DNA of 64,000 bases from Steroidobacteraceae bacterium (GTDB taxonomy: Bacteria; Pseudomonadota; Gammaproteobacteria; Steroidobacterales; Steroidobacteraceae): the NCBI GenBank assembly GCA_041395505.1, contig JAWLAG010000002.1, positions 246,001 through 310,000 on the forward strand, in the 5' to 3' direction. The notes under the pieces were generated by a model. It was not told the origin of the DNA, searched no databases, and saw nothing but the letters and a program-made list of their open reading frames with translations. The translations under genes and the position numbers were made by a program. Below are positions 17,535 through 25,236 of the stretch, piece after piece. Within the stretch, counting starts at the first letter, position 1; every line of letters begins with the position of its first letter.

Positions 17535-18467
17535 CTAGCTCGAGCTTGCGCCGAGAATCACATCGAGCTTGTCGAGGCTGCCGGTCCAACCCATGCTCAT
17601 ACTGCCGCGTTGTTTGACAAACTCGGCAATAGCGGCGGCATCAGCGTGCTGCGGCTCCCAGCGTACGGTGACCCGTGTTCGATCCGGTCCCTCGGCAACG
17701 AGCTCGATGGTGGTCAGCATTGTCTCCGGCCAATTCTTGAAAAATGGCGCGCGCACGATACGCTCGTTTTCGTCGCAGAACTGTTGCGTGTAAACCAGTC
17801 TATCGGGCGGTTCGAGCGCAATGTATTGGACGAGACCGTGGATCGTCAGCCCATTCGTGAAAGTCATCGCATAGAACGACGAACCACCAACACGCGGATC
17901 TGCCCGCAGATACGTCATTGTGGCACCTGTGGGCGGTGTCCATTTGGCGAGGTGTTCAGGGTCGCTCCACATTTCATATACGCGCCCGATATCCGCATCA
18001 AACGTGCGGGTCATGAAGAACTGTTCTTGTCCCGCGAGCTGCTTGACCAGATATTCGGCCAGCCGGTCCCAGGTCGCTTCGCCGCCAGCCTTCTTTATAT
18101 GGGCGCGCGTCGCGTCGGCGGCCTCAGGCGTTGCCAAGGCCATGCTCATGTCGAGCTGCGTTCGGCCACTACGCTCGGTGAACAGCGCTGTGACGCGAAA
18201 CAGTGGCGGTCGATCCTTGTGGCCACCATGGTCGTAGACCATGCGTTGCAGCGGAGCGACCTCCAGGTACTGCGTCGTGTTCTCGTAATCGGTCCCGTCC
18301 GGTCCATGCATGGTGTAGTGCCAATGTCCGCCGGTACGCAGATCGTGGCTATGGGTGGTGAGCGTAAATCCGCGCGGACCCCACCACTGCGCCACTTCTT
18401 GCGGATTCGTCCACGCCGACCAGACCGCCTGAAGCGGTGCGTCATAGAGTCGCGTGATGGATATCAT
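17535..18467 (-). CDS. double-SRPBCC (AHSA1-type) protein
   Basis: This 310-residue protein holds two tandem AHSA1-like SRPBCC modules, about 1-145 (SITRLYDAPLQAVWSAWTNP, QWWGPRGF, YLEVAPLQRMVYD) and 150-305 (MTRTFDADIGRVYEMWSDPEHLAKW, GTLDKLD-like end SLDKLDVIL). SRPBCC domains form a hydrophobic cavity for lipids or polyketide-like ligands. The ATG at 18467 is chosen; a GTG at 18491 overlaps the upstream gene. It lies 7 bp behind ArsR and 1 bp before the TonB receptor. A single-chain pair of these modules is not rare, but the partner TonB receptor is notable. Confidence 0.9.
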   Translation of the reverse strand: MISITRLYDAPLQAVWSAWTNPQEVAQWWGPRGFTLTTHSHDLRTGGHWHYTMHGPDGTDYENTTQYLEVAPLQRMVYDHGGHKDRPPLFRVTALFTERSGRTQLDMSMALATPEAADATRAHIKKAGGEATWDRLAEYLVKQLAGQEQFFMTRTFDADIGRVYEMWSDPEHLAKWTPPTGATMTYLRADPRVGGSSFYAMTFTNGLTIHGLVQYIALEPPDRLVYTQQFCDENERIVRAPFFKNWPETMLTTIELVAEGPDRTRVTVRWEPQHADAAAIAEFVKQRGSMSMGWTGSLDKLDVILGASSS

Positions 18468-18474
18468 GTTCGAT

Positions 18475-18825
18475 CTATTTCTTGTGCCCACGACGGGCTC
18501 CTTTTTGTTGCGACTTGAGGTACGCGCCCAGCCTGTCGAGCTGCTCCTCCCAGGCGACGCGATGATGCTCCATCCAATCGACGGCTTCGCGCAGTGGTTC
18601 GCTATTGAGGCGGCAGGGTCGCCATTGCGCTTTGCGCCCCTTGCTGACGAGCCCCGCCCGCTCCAGAACCTGCAGGTGCTTGGTAACTGCAGGCAGGCTC
18701 ATGTCGGCGAGAAACGGCCTAGCCAGTTCCGACACTGTTGCTTCGCCCGCCGCTAGCCGCGCGAGTATCGCGCGGCGGGTGGGATCAGCGAGCGCAGCGA
18801 AAGTCCGATCGAGTCGATTCGGCAT
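18475..18825 (-). CDS. ArsR-family transcriptional regulator
   Basis: This 116-residue winged-helix repressor has a clear ArsR core: FAALADPTRRAILARLAAGEATVSELAR, recognition segment SLPAVTKHLQVLERAGLV, and a wing KGRKAQWRPCRLN. It lacks the usual metal-binding cysteine pair in the recognition helix (only one Cys, in WRPCRLN), so it is of the non-metal type that accompanies SRPBCC proteins. It opens the ArsR/SRPBCC/TonB receptor operon and probably represses it. Direct repeats ATTAACT in front are candidate operator half-sites. Confidence 0.92.
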   Translation of the reverse strand: MPNRLDRTFAALADPTRRAILARLAAGEATVSELARPFLADMSLPAVTKHLQVLERAGLVSKGRKAQWRPCRLNSEPLREAVDWMEHHRVAWEEQLDRLGAYLKSQQKGARRGHKK

Positions 18826-18827
18826 TG

Positions 18828-18850
18828 ATTAACTTTGTACTTAATTAACT
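18828..18850. promoter_or_regulatory. candidate ArsR operator: ATTAACT direct repeat
   Basis: Two ATTAACT copies (18828-18834 and 18844-18850) are spaced 16 bp start-to-start in the AT-rich gap just upstream of the ArsR start. The second overlaps an 8-bp TTAATTAA palindrome (18841-18848). Position suggests an autoregulatory site; no dyad with full ArsR symmetry was confirmed. Confidence 0.3.
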
Positions 18851-18911
18851 GACTGGTTTATTGTAGAACGTCTTGCTCCCCGAGGGAATAGGCCCGGTGT
18901 CTCCGGTCGAG

Positions 18912-18945
18912 TGTCCGGTCGTTGTCCGCAAACTGTCCGCGGACA
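18912..18945. promoter_or_regulatory. TGTCCG array, candidate enhancer for the sigma-54 regulator
   Basis: TGTCCG occurs at 18912, 18923 and 18934, exactly 11 bp apart, so the copies face the same side of the helix. The third is half of a perfect palindrome TGTCCGCGGACA (18934-18945). The array lies about 65 bp upstream of the sigma-54 -24 element, a normal place for an enhancer-binding protein. The encoded NtrC-type regulator of this operon is the obvious candidate to bind; that is inferred. Confidence 0.6.
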
Positions 18946-19009
18946 TCAAGCGACGCAACGAGCCGAGAGAATTGAGTTCTTTTTCAATGCGTTAGCAGCA
19001 ACCCGCTCC

Positions 19010-19025
19010 TGGCACGGGTTATGCA
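19010..19025 (+). promoter_or_regulatory. sigma-54 promoter (-24/-12) of the ABC-export operon
   Basis: TGGCACGGGTTATGCA matches the consensus TGGCACG-N4-TTGCW with one mismatch in the -12 element (ATGCA), with GG and GC at the required spacing. Transcription would begin about 19036, 16 bp before the adaptor ATG. The operon encodes a GAFTGA-type sigma-54 activator, which supports the site. Confidence 0.75.
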
Positions 19026-19051
19026 TTGCACGTAGTCATGGACGATCTCAC

Positions 19052-20386
19052 ATGAAAATCACGAATCTGCGCCCGCTTGACGCCGCCACCCAGGCGGACG
19101 CATCACCGGGATCCGGCGAGAGCATTCGCGATACCAGCCGGCAGGATGTCAGGCTGAATGCCAGGCCGGGCGTCGATCGCCGGGTCATCATCGGCCTTGT
19201 CGGTGGCGCACTGGCATTGATCCTGGTGTTCACCTTCCTGATTCGCGGCTGGTTAGCCACTGAATACACGGTATCGCGTGACCGCCTGCGCATAGTCACC
19301 GTCAACGAGGGACCATTCGTCCGCGATGTGTCGGGCCAGGGCACTGTCGTTGCCGCCGTCAGCCCGACGCTCTACGCGGTCGCCGCGGGAAACATCAGCT
19401 ACCAGGTCCGGGCCGGCGACAGCGTGACGGCCGGCCAAACAGTCGCGTTGCTCGCCAGCCCAACGCTCGAGAGCGAATACCAGCGCGAGCGCGCGACGCT
19501 CGAGAGCCTCGACACGGCGCTGCAACGCCAGGCGATAGAGATCCGCCGCCAGAAACTCGCGACCAAGGAAGCCGCCGACCTCGCGAATGTGCAGATTCGC
19601 GCCGCCGAGCGCGAATTGCAACGCGCGCAATCCGCCTGGGAAAAGGGTGCGATTTCCGAGCGCGAACTGAGAACAGCCGAGGACAATCGCGCTTCTGCGA
19701 AACTCGCCTACGACCACGCAATGCAGACTTCGGGACTTGAACAGGAGAGCCTCGATCTCGATCTTCGCACCCGACGGCTCGAACGCGAACGCCAGGGCAT
19801 CCTGGTCGCAAACCTGAAGCGACGTGTGGATGAGCTCAACGTGCGCTCGCCGGTCGATGGCATGGTTGCGAATCTGGCTGCGGCCGAGAAAACCAATGTG
19901 ACGGAAAATGCACCGCTCCTCACGGTCGTTGACCTGTCGGTCTTCGAACTCGAATTCCAGATCGCCGATGTCTATGCGCGAGACGTCAAACCCGGCATGG
20001 ACGCGGAGATTGCGCTCGACGGCGAGAATTACCGCGGACTGGTTACGGCGATATCGCCCGAGGTGCGCTCTGGCCAGGTCACCGGTCGCGTCAAGTTCGC
20101 GCAGCACCAGCCGCAGGGATTGCGCCAGAGCCAGCGAGGCTCCGTGCGGATCGTGATCGACCAGCGCGCCAATGCGGTCAAGTTCGAGAGAAGCTCGGAC
20201 ATACTGTCATCGACCAAAGCTGTTTACGTCGTGCACGGCGACAAGGCCGTGCTCACACCCGTAGAGCTCGGCGCAGCCTCGGTCGGTGAAATCGAAGTCA
20301 TCAAGGGCGTTGCACCGGGCGAGCAGGTAGTCATCTCCGGTGCCGGCGATACCAAAGAAATTCCGGAATTTCACATTGGCGGCTGA
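19052..20386 (+). CDS. HlyD-like periplasmic adaptor of an ABC exporter
   Basis: This 444-residue membrane-fusion protein has one N-terminal anchor helix (VIIGLVGGALALILVFTFLI, about 47-66). A lipoyl/biotinyl-like half is seen in ISYQVRAGDSVTAGQTVALLASP, then a coiled-coil hairpin (about 150-260, ERATLESLDTALQRQ to ERELRTAEDNRASAKLA), the second lipoyl half with VRSPVDGMVANLAA, and a beta-barrel (VDLSVFELEFQIADVYARDVKPG). It would join an inner-membrane ABC exporter to the cell envelope. The ATG at 19052 is taken; earlier in-frame codons overlap the sigma-54 promoter region. It is the first gene of the six-gene unit. Confidence 0.92.
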   Translation: MKITNLRPLDAATQADASPGSGESIRDTSRQDVRLNARPGVDRRVIIGLVGGALALILVFTFLIRGWLATEYTVSRDRLRIVTVNEGPFVRDVSGQGTVVAAVSPTLYAVAAGNISYQVRAGDSVTAGQTVALLASPTLESEYQRERATLESLDTALQRQAIEIRRQKLATKEAADLANVQIRAAERELQRAQSAWEKGAISERELRTAEDNRASAKLAYDHAMQTSGLEQESLDLDLRTRRLERERQGILVANLKRRVDELNVRSPVDGMVANLAAAEKTNVTENAPLLTVVDLSVFELEFQIADVYARDVKPGMDAEIALDGENYRGLVTAISPEVRSGQVTGRVKFAQHQPQGLRQSQRGSVRIVIDQRANAVKFERSSDILSSTKAVYVVHGDKAVLTPVELGAASVGEIEVIKGVAPGEQVVISGAGDTKEIPEFHIGG

Positions 20387-20418
20387 ACCGCCGTCTCACA
20401 GTCAAGGAGCCAACCGCA

Positions 20419-21156
20419 ATGCTAGAAATGCAAGGCATCAGCAAGATCTACCGCACCGACCTGATCGAAACCCATGCGCTGCGGGATTTTTCGCTGACGG
20501 TCGAGGATGGCGAGTTCGTTGCAGTTACCGGCCCATCGGGTTCTGGCAAGACCACATTCATGAATGTCGCAGGCCTTCTCGAGACTTTCGATACCGGCAC
20601 TTACCGGCTCGACGGCGATGACGTGAGTCGACTCTCTGACGAACGTCGATCGCGCCTCAGGAACGAAAAGATCGGATTCATCTTCCAGAGCTTCAACCTG
20701 ATTCCGGATCTCGATATTTTCGACAATGTCGACGTGCCATTGCGCTACCGCGGATTCACGAAGAAAGACCGCGAACAGAGAATCAAAAGTGCTCTCGATG
20801 TGGTTGGGCTCAGCTCGCGCATGCACCACATGCCTTCGCAGCTCTCGGGCGGCCAACAGCAGCGCGCCGCGATTGCCCGCGCACTCGCCGGCGACCCCCG
20901 TTTCCTGCTGGCGGATGAGCCCACAGGGAATGTCGATTCACTGATGGCGCGGCAAGTCATGGATCTTCTCGAGCAAATCAACGAAATGGGTACGACCATC
21001 ATCATGGTGACTCACGACCCGGAGCTCGCGCGGCGTGCCTACCGCAATGTGCATATCGTCGATGGCCAGATTTCGGACCTGAAGCCCTACGAATCGCACG
21101 ACAGTGTGATCATGAAGCCGGCGCCCGGTGCGGGTACTGCCGTGGCGCAACCCTGA
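20419..21156 (+). CDS. ABC transporter ATP-binding protein (MacB/LolD type)
   Basis: This 245-residue ATPase has Walker A TGPSGSGKTT (about 38-47), Q-loop FIFQSFNL, signature LSGGQQQR (about 140), Walker B FLLADEPTGN, D-loop and H-loop MVTHDPELA. The sequence belongs to the MacB/LolD/FtsE branch that powers mechanotransmission permeases. It lies 32 bp after the adaptor and 10 bp before a permease with FtsX-type domains. The C-terminal extension with a run of Ala/Pro/Gly is unlikely to be catalytic. Confidence 0.95.
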   Translation: MLEMQGISKIYRTDLIETHALRDFSLTVEDGEFVAVTGPSGSGKTTFMNVAGLLETFDTGTYRLDGDDVSRLSDERRSRLRNEKIGFIFQSFNLIPDLDIFDNVDVPLRYRGFTKKDREQRIKSALDVVGLSSRMHHMPSQLSGGQQQRAAIARALAGDPRFLLADEPTGNVDSLMARQVMDLLEQINEMGTTIIMVTHDPELARRAYRNVHIVDGQISDLKPYESHDSVIMKPAPGAGTAVAQP

Positions 21157-21166
21157 GGAGTCACTG

Positions 21167-22504
21167 ATGTTCGGCTATTACCTCGAACTGGCGCTGCGAA
21201 GCCTCCGGCGCAGCCCCGGACTCACGGCGCTCATGATCGGTGCGATCGCGCTCGGAATAGCGGTCTGCGTGCTTACTCTGACGATGTACCGAGCGATGTC
21301 CGGCAATCCGATCTGGTGGAAGAACGACGTGCTTTATGCGGTCACGATGGATTTTTGGGATCCGCAACAAGCCAATCGGATCAAGAAGCCGGAGTTGCCG
21401 CCCGAGCAGCTCACCTACCGCGATGCCGTGGCGGTGTACCGCTCGGACATACCGACGCGCAAGGTGATCATGCACAAGGCCATCGGTGTCCTGTCGGTCG
21501 ATGGCGCACACGTCAAGCCGGAGCGTACCTTGACCCGGGTGACGACCAGGGATTTCTTCGCCATGTTCGACGTGCCATTCCAATACGGTGGCACCTGGGG
21601 TGGCGATGCGGATTTTGCTCCGGAACCCGTCGCCGTCATTTCCCGCGAGATGAATGACAAGCTCTTTGGCGGTATCAACAGCGTCGGCCGGCGTATTCGC
21701 TGGAACGACGATGAGTTTCGCATCGTCGGTGTGCGGGACAGGTGGCTGCCGCTGCCAACTTTCTACGATCTCAACAATGGCAATCTGGCGGATCCCGAGG
21801 ATGTCTACATTCCGTTCGGCTGGAATTCCGTACTCGAACTGCAAAGCGCAGGCAATACCAACGGATGGAAAGCCGAGGAGATCAACAACTACCAGGATTT
21901 TCTCAGTTCGGAGAATACCTGGATCCAGATGTGGGTCGAATTGCCGACCGAGGCCGCGCGGGAGCGCTTTCAGACCTTTCTCGACAACTATGCGATGGAG
22001 CAGAAGAAAAGCGGACGTTACCAGCGCAAGCTGAACAACCGCTTGACGCGCCCTGACCAGTGGCTCATCGACAATGATGTGGTCAGCAACGACGATCGCG
22101 TCCTCGTAGGACTCGCTTTCGCGTTCCTTGCCGTTTGTCTTCTGAATACGGTCGGCCTGTTGCTCGCCAAATTCCTGAACAATGCTCCACTCACCGGTGT
22201 CCGGCGCGCGCTCGGCGCGAGCCGCAGACAAATATTCCTGCAACACCTGGTGGAGGTCGGCGTCATCTCGACGATAGGCGCGCTGCTCGGACTTGTGTTG
22301 GGTGGCGTGCTCCTCGCCGGATTGCGCGCACTCTACACCACCGATCCGTCCAATCTCGGCGGCACCCAGGCGCTCGCGCATGTGGACCTGACAAGCGTCG
22401 TCACGGCACTCGCCCTGGCATTGTTCGCAACGATCGCGGCGGGACTCTACCCTGCATGGCGTATCGGCCGCATCCCTCCAGCTACTTATTTGAAGGCACA
22501 GTGA
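21167..22504 (+). CDS. FtsX-type ABC permease 1
   Basis: This 445-residue permease has an N-terminal membrane helix (LTALMIGAIALGIAVCVLTLTMY), a long periplasmic MacB-like domain (about 50-300, e.g. VTTRDFFAMFDVPFQYGGTW and IVGVRDRWLPLPTF), and three C-terminal helices (LVGLAFAFLAVCLLNTVGLLLA; EVGVISTIGALLGLVLGGVLLAG; VVTALALALFATIAAGLYPAW). The FtsX hinge GVRRALGASRRQIFLQ is visible. The ATG at 21167 has GAGGAG 6 nt upstream. It would work with the next permease as a heterodimer. Confidence 0.93.
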   Translation: MFGYYLELALRSLRRSPGLTALMIGAIALGIAVCVLTLTMYRAMSGNPIWWKNDVLYAVTMDFWDPQQANRIKKPELPPEQLTYRDAVAVYRSDIPTRKVIMHKAIGVLSVDGAHVKPERTLTRVTTRDFFAMFDVPFQYGGTWGGDADFAPEPVAVISREMNDKLFGGINSVGRRIRWNDDEFRIVGVRDRWLPLPTFYDLNNGNLADPEDVYIPFGWNSVLELQSAGNTNGWKAEEINNYQDFLSSENTWIQMWVELPTEAARERFQTFLDNYAMEQKKSGRYQRKLNNRLTRPDQWLIDNDVVSNDDRVLVGLAFAFLAVCLLNTVGLLLAKFLNNAPLTGVRRALGASRRQIFLQHLVEVGVISTIGALLGLVLGGVLLAGLRALYTTDPSNLGGTQALAHVDLTSVVTALALALFATIAAGLYPAWRIGRIPPATYLKAQ

Positions 22505-22505
22505 T

Positions 22506-23726
22506 ATGACAGCCTGGAACATCCGCCCCATCGCGAGCGCCTTGTGGCGCAATAGAACCGGCGCAATTCTGGTCGCGTTCCAGATCGCTATCGGACTCGC
22601 CGTACTGGTCAACGCCGTCTATGTGGTGAAGCAGCGCGTCGACAAAATCACCCGTCCTACTGGCATGGACACCGCCAACATCATCTGGGTAGCCAGCGCG
22701 GGTTTTGCGAGGGATTTCGACTACGACGCGAGCTGGCGCGGTGATCTGGCGTCACTACGGGGCATCCCCGGGGTCATGACGGCGAGTCTCATGAGCAACA
22801 TTCCCCTGTCCGGGGGCGGCAGCTCTAATGGCTTTCAATCGCGCCCCGGTGAAGTGGGACCGAGGGAGTCGGTACCGGGCAACAACTACGACGTGGATGA
22901 GCAGGCCGTCAAGGCCCTCGGTCTGACAATCGCTGCGGGCCGGAATTTCGATGCGAGCGAGATCCTCCCGCCATCGAAAACCTTCGAATTCGCCTCGCAG
23001 GCGATTGTCACCAAAGCGTTCGCAAAGGAATTGTTCCCGAACGACGACAATTTCGTAGGCAAGACTTTCTACGACAGCCTCAGCAAGCCGATTGTCATTG
23101 TCGGCGTAATCGAGCACATGCAGGGCGCGTGGGTTGAGTGGGACAAACTCGAGAATGTCGTATTCTTCCCTCGTATCAAAGACGGGCCTAATGCCATCTA
23201 TGTCGTGCGCGCCGAGCCTGGTCGACGCGACGCCGTGATGCGCGAAATCGAAACCCGCCTCGGCGACTCGAATCCGGGGCGCGTGTTGCGATGGGTGAAA
23301 CCATTCGACTATTTCGTCAACCAGTCCTACCTGGACGACAGAAACATGTCGATTTTCCTCGTGAGCGTGACAGTAGCGCTCCTGGCCATCACCGCGCTTG
23401 GTATCTTCGGCCTCGCGACATTCAATGTTTCGACCCGCATACGACAGATCGGAACGCGCCGTGCGGTGGGCGCCCGCCGCATGGACATCGTGCGGCACTT
23501 CATGGTCGAGAACTGGATGGTAACCACCACGGGTGTCGTCGCCGGCTGCGGTGCAGCCCTTGGCATCGGGTACTGGATCTCGACCCGGTATGAACTGCCG
23601 CGCCTCGACCTCTACTACCTGGTGGGCGGTGTGCTGCTCATCTGGTCGATCGGCCTGGGCGCTGCCCTGCAGCCGGCACGGCGCGCTTCGGGCATTTCGC
23701 CGGCTGTCGCGAGCAGAACGGTCTAG
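22506..23726 (+). CDS. FtsX-type ABC permease 2
   Basis: This 406-residue permease has the same plan as the previous gene: N-terminal helix (AILVAFQIAIGLAVLVNAVYV), periplasmic MacB-like core (about 45-280, with LGLTIAAGRNFDASEI and IVIVGVIEHMQGAWVEW), and three C-terminal helices (IFLVSVTVALLAITALGIFGLATF; GVVAGCGAALGIGYWI; YYLVGGVLLIWSIGLGAAL). The RRAVGARRMDIVRHFMVEN loop is conserved. It starts 1 bp after the stop of permease 1. Two distinct permeases with one ATPase suggest a heterodimeric channel. Confidence 0.93.
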   Translation: MTAWNIRPIASALWRNRTGAILVAFQIAIGLAVLVNAVYVVKQRVDKITRPTGMDTANIIWVASAGFARDFDYDASWRGDLASLRGIPGVMTASLMSNIPLSGGGSSNGFQSRPGEVGPRESVPGNNYDVDEQAVKALGLTIAAGRNFDASEILPPSKTFEFASQAIVTKAFAKELFPNDDNFVGKTFYDSLSKPIVIVGVIEHMQGAWVEWDKLENVVFFPRIKDGPNAIYVVRAEPGRRDAVMREIETRLGDSNPGRVLRWVKPFDYFVNQSYLDDRNMSIFLVSVTVALLAITALGIFGLATFNVSTRIRQIGTRRAVGARRMDIVRHFMVENWMVTTTGVVAGCGAALGIGYWISTRYELPRLDLYYLVGGVLLIWSIGLGAALQPARRASGISPAVASRTV

Positions 23727-23738
23727 ACTGTCTTCAAT

Positions 23739-25175
23739 ATGGCGGCCGCCGACACCCGGATCAGTTCCTCGCCGACGGGGAAACCGCTGGCACAGAACGG
23801 CACATTCGACCTGGCGGAGCACACGGTACTCGTTATCGACGACAGCGAAGCCGTGCGCACCGCGCTCGACATTCTCCTGTCCATGCAGGGCGCCAGAGTG
23901 GTGAGCGCGCCTAACGCGTCGGCGGGACTCGATGCGCTTGCGCGTGATCCCGTGGATCTGGTCATTCAGGACATGAACTTTCGCCGCGAGGCAACCTCTG
24001 GCGAAGAGGGGATCGCCCTCTTTCGCCGGATTCGCTCGCAGCACCCGCAGCTACCGATCATTCTTCTGACGGCCTGGACACACCTTGAAACAGCCGTCGA
24101 ACTTGTGAAGGCTGGCGCCTCGGATTATCTGGCGAAGCCCTGGGACAATACGCGCCTCCTGACCACCGTACGCAATTTGCTCGAACTCGAAGCGACGCGT
24201 GCCGAAAATCGAGCCATACGCCACCGGCGCGCGACCACCCGCGCCCAGCTCGCGGAGCGATTTGACCTGCGTGGCCTCGTGTATGAAAGCGAGGCGATGC
24301 ACGCGCTCGCCGCGACCGCCGCGCGCATTGCCCATGCGGATGTGCCTGTGCTCATTACGGGCCCGAACGGCGCCGGCAAGGAGGTGATGGCCGACATCGT
24401 CCAGGCCAACTCAGCGGTCAAATCCGGCCCCTACGTCAAGGTCAATGTCGGCGCACTACCCGATACGCTGATGGAAGCAGAGTTGTTCGGCACGGAAGCG
24501 GGCGCCTTCACGGGTGCAAAGGCGCGTATAGGCCGTTTCGAGGCAGCCGATGGCGGCACGATTTTTCTCGATGAGCTCGGCAATCTTTCAGCGCAGGGCC
24601 AGGCAAAGCTGCTTCGCGTCCTGCAAACTGGCGAATACGAACGTCTTGGGTCGAATTCCACCCGCCGGACTCAAGTTCGAATCATCGCCGCGACCAACGC
24701 CGCGCTGCCCCAACTCATCAAGGACGGGCGGTTCCGCGAAGACCTGCTCTATCGACTCAACGTCATCGAACTCGATGTGCCGCCGCTGTCTGGTCGCCCG
24801 GAGGACATCCTGCCGCTCGCGCAGCACTTCCTCGAGCCTGGCTTCAACCTTGCCGCGGACGCACAGCGCGCACTCACACGCTATCGCTGGCCAGGAAACG
24901 TTCGCGAACTGAAAAACGTCATCCACCGCGCCTGTCTGCTTGCCGCTGATCCGTCGATTTCCGCGGCTGGGCTCGCGCTGCCCTCGGCGATCGATCCAGG
25001 CGATGGGTCGGATATCGATCGTCGGTCGATCGAGCAGGCGCTGTCGCAGTCGAATGGAGTCATCGCCCGCGCCGCCCGCGACCTGGGCCTGTCGCGGCAA
25101 GCGCTGTACCGCCGGATGGAGAAACTTGGGCTGAAGACGGCAGCCACACCCGATGATGGGCCGCAAACCCGCTGA
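23739..25175 (+). CDS. NtrC-family sigma-54 response regulator
   Basis: This 478-residue regulator has a receiver (about 28-145, phosphoacceptor Asp 78, acidic Asp 34/35, Lys 133), an AAA+ domain (about 180-410) with Walker A GPNGAGKE, sigma-54 contact loop GAFTGA (255-260), Walker B GTIFLDEL, and a C-terminal helix-turn-helix (NGVIARAARDLGLSRQALYRRM, about 435-462). It is in the export operon with its kinase, 12 bp after permease 2. It probably activates the sigma-54 promoter at 19010 through the TGTCCG array, which would make the operon autoregulated. Confidence 0.95.
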   Translation: MAAADTRISSSPTGKPLAQNGTFDLAEHTVLVIDDSEAVRTALDILLSMQGARVVSAPNASAGLDALARDPVDLVIQDMNFRREATSGEEGIALFRRIRSQHPQLPIILLTAWTHLETAVELVKAGASDYLAKPWDNTRLLTTVRNLLELEATRAENRAIRHRRATTRAQLAERFDLRGLVYESEAMHALAATAARIAHADVPVLITGPNGAGKEVMADIVQANSAVKSGPYVKVNVGALPDTLMEAELFGTEAGAFTGAKARIGRFEAADGGTIFLDELGNLSAQGQAKLLRVLQTGEYERLGSNSTRRTQVRIIAATNAALPQLIKDGRFREDLLYRLNVIELDVPPLSGRPEDILPLAQHFLEPGFNLAADAQRALTRYRWPGNVRELKNVIHRACLLAADPSISAAGLALPSAIDPGDGSDIDRRSIEQALSQSNGVIARAARDLGLSRQALYRRMEKLGLKTAATPDDGPQTR

Positions 25176-25236
25176 GCCGCAGCGCGCCCGATACACGTCG
25201 ATGACCTGCGGCTGATCTGGCACGATAGTGCCCGGC

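Noticed and set aside
21161..22612. 483-codon open frame on the minus strand
   Set aside because: Antisense to FtsX-type permease 1; no ribosome site or motif.
22755..24044. 429-codon open frame on the minus strand
   Set aside because: Antisense to permease 2 and the response regulator; composition is that of an antisense high-GC frame.
25217..25232. TGGCACG before the histidine kinase as a second sigma-54 promoter
   Set aside because: The GC of the -12 element is missing at the required spacing.
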